Positions 47,202 to 60,505 of a DNA stretch of 64,000 nt are shown here, one piece after another (position 1 is the first letter of the stretch; every line of letters begins with the position of its first letter). Under the pieces are notes generated by a model, which made no database searches, was not told where the DNA came from, and saw only the letters and a list, made by a program, of their open reading frames with translations. The DNA comes from Rhipicephalus microplus (Eukaryota > Arthropoda > Arachnida > Ixodida > Ixodidae): contig NC_134700.1 of NCBI RefSeq assembly GCF_043290135.1, positions 83,122,500 to 83,186,499 on the forward strand. The letters run 5' to 3'. A program made the translations under genes and the position numbers.

Positions 47202-47434
47202 CAGTACTGTCAGTATCCACGTGTATCCCGCTCTGTCCGGAACGCAACAGTCAGCCTCGCCCACCAGAGTTGTTATAGAGTTCACCGGACTGCTCCCTCA
47301 GGCTTCAAGATTTAAAGAGACTGTCGAACTCTGTCGGGACGTAATACTGCGCATTTGGACATTGTCTGTTTATTGGCTTCTTCAATTTTTTGTAGGTTAT
47401 AAACAGTGCCATCTTTCGGGGGGAGGGGGAATCG

Positions 47435-47779
<345 letters not shown>

Positions 47780-47867
<88 letters not shown>
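47780..47867. repeat. (TA)n microsatellite
   Basis: About 44 units, directly against the 3' LTR of Gypsy-4. Confidence 0.97.
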
Positions 47868-47872
<5 letters not shown>

Positions 47873-48055
47873 CACAAGGCAAGGTAACTTAATGGGGGTT
47901 TTTGAATGGGCCCTGAGTCCGCGATGACAGTATAATGATGATGATCTCCACCGCCATGGCTCGTACCCACTCAGAGGGTTCGCAGTGAAGGCAACGTCGT
48001 CTTCATTCTCTACCCGCGCTTCCCTTGTTTTTCCTGGTAGTGATGCTTCTTATCA
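47868..48055 (-). repeat. 3' LTR of Gypsy-4
   Basis: 188 bp ending (plus strand) GATGCTTCTTATCA. It matches 52955-53141 throughout, with slight wear at the outer TG. Confidence 0.9.
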
Positions 48056-48092
48056 TTCCTCCGGTCTCAGACGAAGCCCTCTAGTAGGCGAG

Positions 48093-51000
48093 TCATTCTT
48101 GCATCCTTCGTGTAAATGGCTTCAGGCGGGCACGATGCGTCACCTCTGTCTTGCATGAACGTCGGCCACTAGTGGTGACACGTGCAATGTCATAATTGAC
48201 CTCGCTGAGACGATGAAGTATCACGAAAGGACCGGCATAGTGGGCCAGTAGCTTTTGACTCAAGCCACGTCTGCGTATCTGGGTCCACACCTACACTAGA
48301 TCACCGGGGGCATAGGTTACATGCCTGTGTTGACTGTCGTAGCGTGTTTTGGAGGACTCCTGCGCTGCCAGTGTACGTAAGCAGGCAAGTCGACGTGTCT
48401 CTTCCGCACGACACAGTTTCCGCAATTGTTAAATCGTCATGGACGACAAAAGGAAAGATAGTGTCCAGCGTATGTCGAGGTGAGCGAGCGCAGAACAGAT
48501 AGAAAGGGCTGTAGCCTGTCGTTTCGTGTTTCGACGTGTTGAAGGTGTACGTAACGAATGGTAAAACTTCATCCCAGTTTTTGTGGTTGGAGGCGACGTA
48601 CATTGACAACATGTTGATCAACGTTCGGTTTGTGCACTCGGTGAGGCCGTTAGTTTGCGGATGATACGCAGTTGAGTGTCGGAACTTGGAGGCACACAAA
48701 CGAATTAATGATTCGACAATATCAGCGGTAAATTGTCGTCCATGGTCACTTATTATCACGCGAGGAGGTCCGTGTCGGAGGATGACTGAATGCAACAGGA
48801 ACTCCGAAACCTGGACTGCCGTGGTGGAGCATCAGGCAGCCGTCTCGCAGTACCGCGTCAGGTAGTCGGCGCATACAATTATGCACCGGTTACCTTTTGA
48901 GGAGCGTGGAAACGGTCCCATCAGATCAATGCCGACCTTTTCAAAAGGAGAACCGGGAGGCTTTACAGGTTGCAGGTGACCAACTGGACCCGAGGAGGGC
49001 CGCTTGTGGCTCTGGCACTGCGTACAGCTGGCCACGTAGTTTTGAATTGTCTTGCTCATTTTCGGCCAATAGAACCGCTCTTTCGTGCGACTAAGTGTTT
49101 GTGCGGTGCCTAGATGGCCAGAGGTGGGGTCATCATGCGTGAGACGCAGAACAGACGTTTGGAGGGACGCAGGAACAGCTAGCAGAAAGCGGGCGCCCGT
49201 CCTGGACAAGTTTATCTGGTAAACAAGACCACTTCGGACGCAGAATCGGCCTTCGCTTAATTGATTTCTCGCTCCAGGGAAGAGAGCTTTCAAGCTTGGG
49301 TCATTACGCTGCTCAGCGGCAAAAGTCACGGCATCAGGAAAGCCAGACGACAGAGAAGCGATAAGGTGGTCAAAGTTATCGCCTTCACAATCTGTCGATG
49401 GTAGCGGCATTCTGGAGAGGCAATCCGCATCAGCGTGTAGACGGCCAGTCTTGTATGAAATGGTGAAGACATGTTCTTGCAAACGAATGGCCCATCGTGC
49501 GAGGCGGCCGGATGGGTAACGAAGGTTGACCAGCCAACACAGGGAATGGTGATCTGGGACGATAGTGAACGGGCGACCACAGATATATGAGCGAAACCGT
49601 TGCACGGCAAAGACTACCGCTAGGCATTCCTGTTCGGTCACTGTGTAGTTGCGTTCAGGCTTGCTTAAAAACCGACTTGCATACGCCACAACGTGTTCCT
49701 TCTTGCCAGAACGCTGAACGAGAATGGCACCGATACTGATGCCACTTGCGTCTGTGTGAATTTCCGTGGGCCACAAAGGATTGAAGTGCCGAAGTATTGG
49801 CTGCGAAGTTAACAAACACTTCAGCTTGTGAAAAGCACCATCACACTCGGAGGTCCACTGAAACGGGCTGTTCTTGCGCAGAAGGCTCGTCAGGGGGTGA
49901 ACGACATCCGCAAACTTGTATACAAACCGGCGGAAATACGAGCAGAGGCCGATGGAGCTACGCCATTGTTTCACAGATTTAGGACGCTCGAACGATTCAA
50001 CGGCCGCTGTCTTTTGTGGGTCAGGTCTAATGCCATCTTTGTCGACGAGATCTCCTAACACTAATGTCTGTCGCTCGCCAAAGTGGCACTTTTTCGAATT
50101 CAATACAAGGCCAGCATTTTCAATGCAGCTGAGCACGAGGTCTAGGCGAGTGTTGTGCTCCTTAAACGTACGTCCAAAAATTACGACATCATCAAAGTAA
50201 CACATGCATATATGTCATTTTAAACCACGCAATATAGAGTCCATAAATCTTTCGAAAGTCGCAGAAGCATTACATAATCCGAATGGCATAACGTTGAACT
50301 CGTAAAGTCCATTGGTCGTAACGAATGCCGTCTTTTCTTTGTCAGCTGCGTGCATCGGAATTCGCCAGTAACCTGATCTCAGGTCGACATATGAAAAATG
50401 GAACGCGGAATGCAGGCAGTCTAGAGCGTCATCGATGCGCGGCATTGGATAGACGTCTTTCTTGGTAACAGAATTCAGTCGGCGGTAGTCAACGCAAAAT
50501 ACCCACGTACCATCCTTCTTCCTCACTAGAATGACGGGAGCAGCCCACGGACTTGCCGAATCCTGTAGTATTCCCTTTTCCAGCATATCTTGGACTTGCT
50601 CATTGATGATCTCGCGCTCCGATGGTGCCACTCGGTAAGGTTTCTGCCTAATGGGATGCGCCGACACGGTGTCGATCTGATGACGTATCCGGGAAGCTGA
50701 GATTAAGGGCCTTTGGCTGTATTAAGAAAAGTCGAACACTTTCGAGTGCTTAGATAGAACGTCGAGCAGTGTATGACGTTCGCTTTGTTCAAGTGACTTG
50801 CTGACCATTTGTAGCGATTGGGCATCTGCTGAACCTTCTAAGCTTAGATGTTCATTTTACTTTGTAGCATCAACAAGCGCAACCAGCGTCGTACATGACT
50901 CGGGTCTAAATACTGCAAGTTTCATGCCGCCTGGCAGAATTGCAGGCTCCATGGAACTGTCCATTGTCCACACACCGGTCTGTCCATCAACGACTGACAC

Positions 51001-51648
51001 TATACAATGGCGAAGGAGAATGTTCTTTTTCAGGCATGCCAAGGGAATCGGTTCGAGCGTGGCGTCAAACGTGCCACAGTTGTTACTGGAACATGTCACG
51101 GGAACACACACAGCAGAAAATGCAGGAACGGCTGTATCCACGGAGACGAAAAAGATGCATTCCTCTGGACAGGAATTTTCCAAGAGCGCCCTTGGGAAAG
51201 TACCGTGTATAGAAAGATGCCCACTTCTGCAGTCTACAGTTGTCCCACACTCACACAAGAAGTCAATATCCAGGATAACGTCATGTGTAGACCGCGGAAT
51301 AACCGCAAATTCTGTGCAAAACACCTTGCCACACAGCGAGACGTCCACAGTACAATATCCCACCGGACACAACACGTCACCACTTACACCACGAAATGTC
51401 ACCCCACGGTTCAGGCAAAACATCACTTTTGGTCCTAGCAGGCTCTTAAAATTTACACTCATCGCCGAGACTGTCACGCCTGTATCCACAAGTGTCATAG
51501 TAGCCACTCCATCGACAACTACATGAACTTTGTTCTTCAACATAAACGCTGACGGGGGTATATCTGTAGATAGCACCTGTGATCTCGCGGCCTCACCCCC
51601 ACTGGCCGCAACGACTAGTTTTCCGGCGGTGGTGTATGTGCGCGTCAC
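48093..51648 (-). pseudogene. Gypsy-4 pol (protease, RT, RNase H, integrase)
   Basis: Protease: VHVVVDGVATMTLVDTGVTVS (DTG) at about 51540, then DVILDIDFL. RT (50667-50215): RQKPYRVAPSEREII, WVFCVDYRRLNSVT, FSYVDLRSGYWRI and MPFGLCNASATFERF, continuing after a stop into MCYFDDVVIFGRTF (catalytic YFDD). RNase [38 protein letters not shown] and DADCLSRMP. Integrase: THDDPTSGHLG...CTQCQS, GIDLMGPFP, SDHGRQF and PQTNGLTECTNR. A GPY/F-like end lies at 48290-48093 (HYAGPFVILHRLSEVNYDI). Catalytic residues are kept, but three in-frame stops and a C-terminal frameshift break the polyprotein. Confidence 0.9.
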
Positions 51649-52969
51649 CGGGGCGACGGCGATCGTGGAGCACGGGGAGCTGGTGGTGGCGTCAAACTTC
51701 GATCAGAGGCCAGCGAGGGGTAGCGTGACCTGGTAGGTGTGCGTGGTTTCCGTGACGTGGAGAGCGGATGGTCGAAAAGTGGGTGAGACATGTGCCAAGA
51801 CTGTCGCTGATATGGGCGGTGGTCACAAAAACGTGCAATATGACCCGGGACGCCACAGTTGTAGCATACCGGAATTGGTCGAGGGGCACGTGGCTGCTCA
51901 GAGTAACGACTCCTCTCGGAAGGCATGGGATAGTGGTGCCGCCCTTCAGGGGCGCTGTTGTCAGGCGATGTTGGGTAAACATGCGGGTGAAAACTTCGTT
52001 CGTAGTTGAGAGTTAATTGGTTGACGGGGGAATACAGCCTGCCGTGTGCCTTGATATTCATAAGCGTCTGCTGCGTTGATCGATGGTTGCCATGGTGGAA
52101 GAGAAACAGGAGTCCGCAGACGTTCTGGTTCGTTTACGTACACACCCTGAAAATCGCTGGGGCGATGATAGGTCTGCTTACATCGAAGCAGCTCTTCTCT
52201 GACGATCTACCGTATGGTCAAAGCAAGGTCGTTAGGCGGCACTGTTTCAACATTAGCCACAGTGCGGACGTTGGACAGGCGGCCATATTTCGGAGAAATT
52301 CGTCGCATCTTGAGGGATTCAAAGGTACGACAGTGCTTCATCACGTCGGACATGGAGTTCAAGCAGTCTTTCCCAATTAAGAAATTGTACACGTCTTCGG
52401 CTATACCCTTGAGAACGTGTCCAACCTTCTCTTCTTCAGACATCCTCCCATTCACGATCTTGCACAGCTTCAATATTTCTTCAATGTATGTCGTACATGT
52501 TTCTCCCGGAAGCTGTGCCCTCTGAGACAATGTCTGCTCCGCGCGTTTCTTCTTTGCGTCCGAATCACCGAAGCACTTCTGCACTTCTTCAACAAAACGT
52601 TCCCAAGTCGTGAACATGGCCTCTTGGTTCTCGTACCACATGAAGGCATGTGTCAGTTAATGAGAATACAACATAATTGAGCTGTTCGTTCGAGTCCCAG
52701 CCATTTCTTCTGCTCACCCGCTTGTAGTTTTTGGGCCACACGTCGACGTCTTCTCCTGATGTCCCGCCGAAGTTTGGTGGCACCCTGTAGTACGGCATGG
52801 AAACCATCGGAGTTGGCCTCGAAGCGTTGGATGGCTGCTCTTGAGCCATTACGATCGGCGAAGGTGGAAGTCCGGCGAGGCGGCGGCTGCGACGAAGTCC
52901 TGGTAGTGAAGCTCCCGTCTTTGGGTTCGTCTTACCCAGCACCTTCCACCAAATTGTTACATAAGGCAA
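51645..52969 (-). pseudogene. Gypsy-4 gag
   Basis: Three frames in order: 52969-52589 (RRSRRLAGLPPSP, YYRVPPNFGGTSGEDVDVWPKNYKRVSRRNGW), 52641-52207 (MWYENQEAMFTTWERFVEEVQKCFG, RAQLPGETCTTYIEEILKLC, EKVGHVLKGIAEDVYNFLI) and 52061-51645, with the knuckle CYNCGVPGHIARFC (C-x2-C-x4-H-x4-C) and an Arg/Ser/Pro tail. At least two frameshifts (about 52620 and 52100-52200) separate them. Confidence 0.88.
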
Positions 52970-53141
52970 GGTAACTTAATGGGGGTTTTTAATGGGCCCT
53001 GAGTCCACGCTCACAGTATAATGATGATGATCTCCACCGCCATGGCTCGTACCCGCTCAGAGGGTTCGCAGTGGAGGCAACGTCGTCTTCATTCTCTACC
53101 CGCGCTTCCCTTGTTTTTCCTGGTAGTGATGGTTCTTATCA
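52955..53141 (-). repeat. 5' LTR of Gypsy-4
   Basis: 187 bp; plus-strand ends TGTTACATAAGG and GGTTCTTATCA. Confidence 0.9.
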
Positions 53142-53534
<393 letters not shown>

Positions 53535-53572
53535 TTCTTTTGTCAATAACTTATAAAAGTTATTGACAAAAG
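53535..53572. repeat. Perfect hairpin at the PLE-D 5' junction
   Basis: TTCTTTTGTCAATAACTT and its exact complement are separated by ATAA. The right arm is PLE-D coding sequence (KVIDKRIQHEL). The left arm is a short inverted copy of it, as produced by fold-back or template switching during insertion. Confidence 0.85.
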
Positions 53573-56183
53573 AATACAGCACGAACTTCACGTGAAAAGC
53601 CTCGAACAATATGTACTGGCGGGTACGGCTCCGAAGGGGCTGTATAACTTTGCCAAAGGGAAAATGAAACGGTGGAACAAAATTCTCCATCGTGCCACAC
53701 AGGAGCTAACTAAGGTCACCATTGAACACTGTAGAAAGACTCTGAGCGCACTGACAGACGAGGAGCGGTATATAAGAAATAAATTTCCTCTTTCAGAGTG
53801 GGAAGCTAAAGAACTCGACTTATTTGAACACGAAAAACTGAGGGACTGGAAACACTTAAGAGGAAGAAATTCGCATGGGACAATGTGTCACAAGTTATAC
53901 CCACTGCTGCTTACAGAAAAAAAAATACCAAAACACCTAACGTTCAAAAAAATTTGCCACCACACCCCAAAGAACCAAACGTTGTTAAGATCTTTCCGAT
54001 AAAGATCTTAGCAAAGAAGAATTGAGTGTACTATCACGCAGACTTACATTCTGCCCTGGCATCGGAAGGTACGGTGAATTCACGCTCCTAAAAGACCTCG
54101 ACGACTTCGCACGAAATTTACGATTGGAGGAATATTTCTTCGATAAACCCCAAAAAGATTACGCACTTTTTCGTGGGGTAATCGAACGACAATGGACCCC
54201 AGACGCCAACAGAGATCGACATCTGGATCTCTATATAGACGCGGTTCAGAAAGATGTTATACATGCGTACAAGGTGCTTAAACCAAGCATGAATAACATA
54301 TCAAAAAGAGAAAGAGAGGCACTACTCGCGTTGAGCAACTGCGAAGATCTCGTCATTAAACCAGCAGACGAAGGAGGCGCGATTGTTGTTCTCAATAGAT
54401 CGGACTACATTGAGGAAGGCAAGCGACAACTCAAGAACAAACAATTCTACAAACACCTCTTCTCTGACCCTACCACCGAGCACAAAAAGATCATTGTAAC
54501 AACCCTAGAGGATCTCACACGTGAAGGCGCCATTGATTCAAAGCTTAAAAAGGCACTTAATACGGTACATTCGGCGCCTGGTCGTTTTTACATGCTGCCG
54601 AAGATTCATAAAGAGAATAACCCTGGCAGAACCATTATATCAGGCACGGGAACGTTAACGGAACCTATTTCCAGTTATATTGATTCGTTATTCAAAGACA
54701 TACCACCCACACATGAGTCCTTCTTGCAAGACATAAACCATTTCCTTCGGGAAATATCGGACGTAAAAATTCCAGACGGTACATTTCTCGTAACATTGAA
54801 TGTTAGCTCACTCTACACAAATATCCCACATGACGATGGTGTAAGGGCGCTTGTTGAATCGTATGGCACCCACAGCCCTGTCGCATATCCAAGCAAAAAA
54901 GTAATTGAAATCTAGACAAGACTTGTACTCGAATTGAACAGCTTTGAATTTAACAACCAGTACTACCTTCAAATCAGCGGCACAGCAATGGGTACAAGAA
55001 TGGCCCCAAACTACGCTAACATATTCATGCACCACATAGAGTCCAATTTCCTTTCATCTTGTGATATCAAACCATTATTCTATAAACGGTACCTAGATGA
55101 TATATTCATAATTTGGACACATTCGGAAAACGAGCTCCTCAAATTCATACAGGCTTTCAACCAGGTACACCCCAGCATTCATTTTACACACACCTACTCT
55201 AACACTGAAATAAACTTTCTTGATGTACTCATTCGAGTTGACGATGGTGCGTTGGTAACTAACGTATACAGAAAACCTACAGACAGGCAACAATACCTGC
55301 ACTTCAAAAGCTGCCACCCGCGACATTGCAAGACCAGCATTCCCTATTCCCAAGCACACAGATTTCGACGAATCTGCTCCCGCACCGAGGACTTCCACAA
55401 AAACAGCACACATATGCGCGAAGTACTCCTTAATGAAGAATACCCGCCATCTATCATCGATGACGCCATCAAAAAAGATGAAAGCTGGACCGCCAGATTC
55501 TTCTCAACCACCAGAAAAACGCCGACCAACACCGCAACAAAACTTGCTATTAACTTTCACGAGCAACCCACCAAACATAAACAAGGTCCTAAGAAAACAC
55601 TTTAACATAATGAAAAGAGCGTGTGACTATCCAAAATTTTCACTTCTCCTCCGTGTGTGGCATACAGATGGCCGAAAAATATAAAGGATCATTTAATAAT
55701 TCAAAGTTAGGCATGAAATCTCAAATAGGGTGTCTTCCTTGCGGAAAAAGCAGATGCAAGGTATGCAAACACATGCAGACAACGACAGTGGCGAAAAGCA
55801 CCCACTCGGATTTTAAGCACAGGATAAGAGGTGCACTAGACTGTGACTCAGACAACGTCATATACCTCCTGGAATGTGGGGTATGTAACAAGCAATACGT
55901 GGGCAAGACAGACACTCCATTTAGAATTAGATTCAACAACCATCGCGCACATGTACGGTCCCTGCCAGGCCTTCCACTTCCAAAACACAGCACATTAGAA
56001 GACCACAGCTTCGATGACATCAGGGTTACACTATTAGAAAACAATTTTCGAACAATCAGAGAATGGGAACAACGGGAATCTTATTATATCTACAAATTTA
56101 GCACGATAAAATACGGAATAAATGAACACCCAGGCACACTTTCAGCGTTACGACCACTAAAAGACGCGACCGCTTCTCTCTAA
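53556..56183 (+). pseudogene. PLE-D: Penelope-type reverse transcriptase with GIY-YIG endonuclease
   Basis: The N-terminal segment is 53556-54002 (KVIDKRIQHEL, KGLYNFAKGKMKRW). After a frameshift the RT frame 54010-55605 contains LKDLDDFARNLRLEEY, IKPADEGGAIVV, GRFYMLPKIHKENNPGRTIISG, SLYTNIPHDD, a TAG at 54913, QISGTAMGTRMAPNYANIF, the catalytic RYLDDIFIIW, INFLDVLI and YRKPTDRQQYLHF. Frameshifts near 55480-55620 lead to the nuclease (55623-56183): VIYLLECGVCNKQYVGKTDTPFRIRFNNHRAH, REWEQRESYYIYKF and HPGTLSA. Its sequence is clearly diverged from PLE-A, so it is a different family. The 5' end is truncated and no ORF1 is present. Confidence 0.9.
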
Positions 56184-56920
56184 TCAGTCCGTTTTCATTA
56201 CGACAATACTATTACCCAATAACAAAGCTTTTAGCCTATGCATCTGACAAGATAGAAATGGTTTACCTCTTCAAGCACAGTCGTAACGCACAGACAAGCG
56301 GTCCCGGATGTCGTACAGTCCCCCCCCCCCACTTTTTTTTAATTTTTAACGCACATTTTCTGTTCCTTAACTGACAGGAGCCATTGCATATAATGAATAA
56401 CGATGGCGGCGCCTCAACTACCGGCTTTTTCATTCCTCCCGACGCCACCAGCACGCACTCGAAGCGCTCAAGCTCTCCCCATCAATTTGTCTTAAACCTA
56501 AACTTCAAAGAGAAACAAGCCGCCAGCGGATTACAGGGGCAGGTGAAATACAAGAACGGTGGCACACTACCCAGTTGGGGAAGAGTGAGTGCGGGGGAGG
56601 TATTGTTGACAATGATGGCATTGCTCGTCTACCTCCGCCCTCTACTCTGTTGAGATGCTGCCCCTTTCTAATTCCGCCGTGTCGGTCTTGCTTCTTCTCC
56701 TAGATTTTCTATATTTCTTTAACTTCTCCCCCCATTTTGTTGTTTCTTTTTACTTTTCTTTTGACCCCTTCCTTCCTGTCTCGACAGGCTATAAGAATAC
56801 ACCGAACATGTGTAAATAATATTATGCCTTGAGAAAGACGGGGCTCCCGTCGAAACGTCGGCAGAATAAACATAAACAGTTGTTATGTGAAAGCGCATCT
56901 TATATATATATATATATATA
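56184..56920 (+). repeat. Probable PLE-D 3' region ending in a short (TA)n
   Basis: Non-coding. It contains a C-run and T-run at 56322-56342, a hammerhead-like segment at 56826-56862, AATAAAC at about 56866 and (TA)n at 56899-56920. The left part follows ORF2 directly, so it is taken as the element's 3' UTR or pseudo-LTR. Confidence 0.55.
56826..56862 (+). ncRNA. Hammerhead-like motif relic of PLE-D
   Basis: CTTGAGAAAGACGGG...CCCGTCGAAACGTCGGCAG: a 6-bp stem II (GACGGG/CCCGTC) followed by GAAACGTC, the same layout as in PLE-A. The CTGATGA box is changed to TTGAGAA. Confidence 0.45.
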
Positions 56921-57009
56921 CACGACAACAGAGGAAGGGAACCTTGCCCCTCCCCACCCCTCGCGAAGAAGTTGGTACGCCACTGATACGCGGGATCTGC
57001 CCCTCCCCC

Positions 57010-57760
<751 letters not shown>

Positions 57761-58271
57761 ACCTTCCCTTTGTGTGCACCTATATATATGTTAGTATTTA
57801 CGTCAGTGGGGGTGGTGACATGTGCTGGGAACCACAGAATCATGGTTCTATTGAATTGCTGTCGACCAGCCTTCCTCAGAATTTGTAGAACTTCGGGAGA
57901 AATGCGTCAGCGCGTGTAGTTACGAACTGCGGGTCGCTATGAACTGCCTCGCAGATGGGGTCGGTAAGCGCAAGCGGAATCGCAACCTCTTCCGCGGTGT
58001 CTGGATACTTTGTACTGACACATGCGTGGGTAAGCCGGAAGTTACGATTTACGACAACCACCACGAACCATTGTTTGTGTGTGTATTCTGCCGCGTCCGC
58101 GATGTGAGACAAACCAACTAAGGCAGCCAGCTGCATCTAAATATTGCGTTTCCTCCAGCGTCTCGCCGAGAAATTGCATTAGGTCTTAAAACAGCATGTC
58201 ATAGTAAAAAATTCGGCAGATCTCATGCACATCGACGTTATGCGAAGCATACGGAGAGAAGGTGACTGTGT
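57761..58271. other. Interval between the two family-2 copies, no gene recognised
   Basis: A minus-strand frame (58136-57876) and an overlapping plus-strand frame are open but show no domain or splice signals. Confidence 0.4.
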
Positions 58272-59360
<1,089 letters not shown>

Positions 59361-60505
59361 TGGCGGAGGTCATCAAAGATCTAATATCAGAGGGCCGTGC
59401 TCTGCAGAAATCACCAATAGCAGTGACGATTCGGTGAAGTCATGGCATATTCAAATGTCGCGCCTAACCAAAAAAATCATTACGTGCTGTGCTGAAGCCG
59501 TTTCTGTATGGTGGCTAGAAGCCACCATAGTGTCTGTGTGGAGGCGAACCGTGCCACAGCCTCCTATATTTCCCTTGCCTGCCGGATTATCGGTGGTCAC
59601 ATGTAAAGCGGGCGTCGTCGGAACTATGGTGATGACGCTGCCTAAGTAGGAGTGTCTTCAAATAATCTTTTTACGTTTTTGGAGCTTATATGCAACAAAA
59701 TTAATGTAGAAAGTTTTAAAAAGGCGTAAACGTAATTATAAATAACCCTACGTAAGTAACGCCGTCGTTCAGCAGGCAGCTCTTTCAATACAAGACATAG
59801 CCTCTAAATTTAGTAGCAACGCCAAAATTGCCAATCTCAAAGGCCAAGTACAAAAACTCTTACCCCTACGTAGGCAGCGCTGCCATAGATGACGGGCATT
59901 TCCCGCTCATCAGCAGGTAAGGAAAATCTAGGAGGCTATGCTCGTGCTCGTTCACCAAGCCAATGTTTCTACAACTAGTTGCACCAAGCCGCACAAGAAA
60001 GCAAAAAAAGAAAAAAACGTATACTAGCAATGTGCATGAAAAAAAAAACGTGCATCTTTTTCCTGGTAAAGGCAGCGCCCGCAATTTTTATCCAAAATCA
60101 CCAATGCAAAAAAACTTGCAGCCATTAGTGCCATTAGTCCCATTATGCACTTAGATACGTTTGTTTGCTTTCAAATAAGCATTTATTGAAAGCTACCGCT
60201 AGTGTTAGACCTGTGTTAACATCTTTTACTTCCCTGTTCAGTCTGTGACAGATTAATTTTAGCGTAAAACCCGTCCCACATTTTAGGCATTGGCGTTTGC
60301 GAAACCGAAACTGCGTTACCACCATTTCCGTTCATATGACTGCTGCTCATGAAAGTGCGAGCACGGCGGGATTGCTAGCGTGATAGCGCGATGCTCGTTT
60401 TCTTAAGCAGGTGTCTGTCCTAATGTGAAAGCGTCCTCCTGTAACGTAGCTGAAAACGCACCCGTTTCTGAACTTGGAACTCCAATCCGTCCGCAGTCGA
60501 TCACT
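59361..60505. other. Upstream flank of the GSS coding start
   Basis: No ORF with a recognisable domain. A splice-acceptor-like TTTCTTAAGCAG at 60399-60410 precedes the coding start by 95 bp, so the ATG may sit in an internal exon with a 5' UTR exon farther upstream. Confidence 0.45.

Larger units (their letters stand above)
47868..53141 (-). mobile_element. Gypsy-4: Ty3/Gypsy LTR retrotransposon with both LTRs, inactive
   Basis: 5.27 kb. Minus-strand order: 5' LTR (53141-52955), primer-binding candidate TGGTGGAAGGTGCTGGG (about 52950-52934), gag (52969-51645 region), pol (51648-48093), 3' LTR (48055-47868). LTR outer ends meet (TA)n on the left and ATATATGTATG on the right, so it sits in a TA/TATG microsatellite. 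Pol runs in one frame from 51648 to 48301 with in-frame stops at 50857, 50215 and 48832. No env. Confidence 0.93.

Noticed and set aside
51530..52680. Plus-strand ORFs over Gypsy-4 and Gypsy-3 gag/pol
   Set aside because: Shadow frames of minus-strand retroelement genes.
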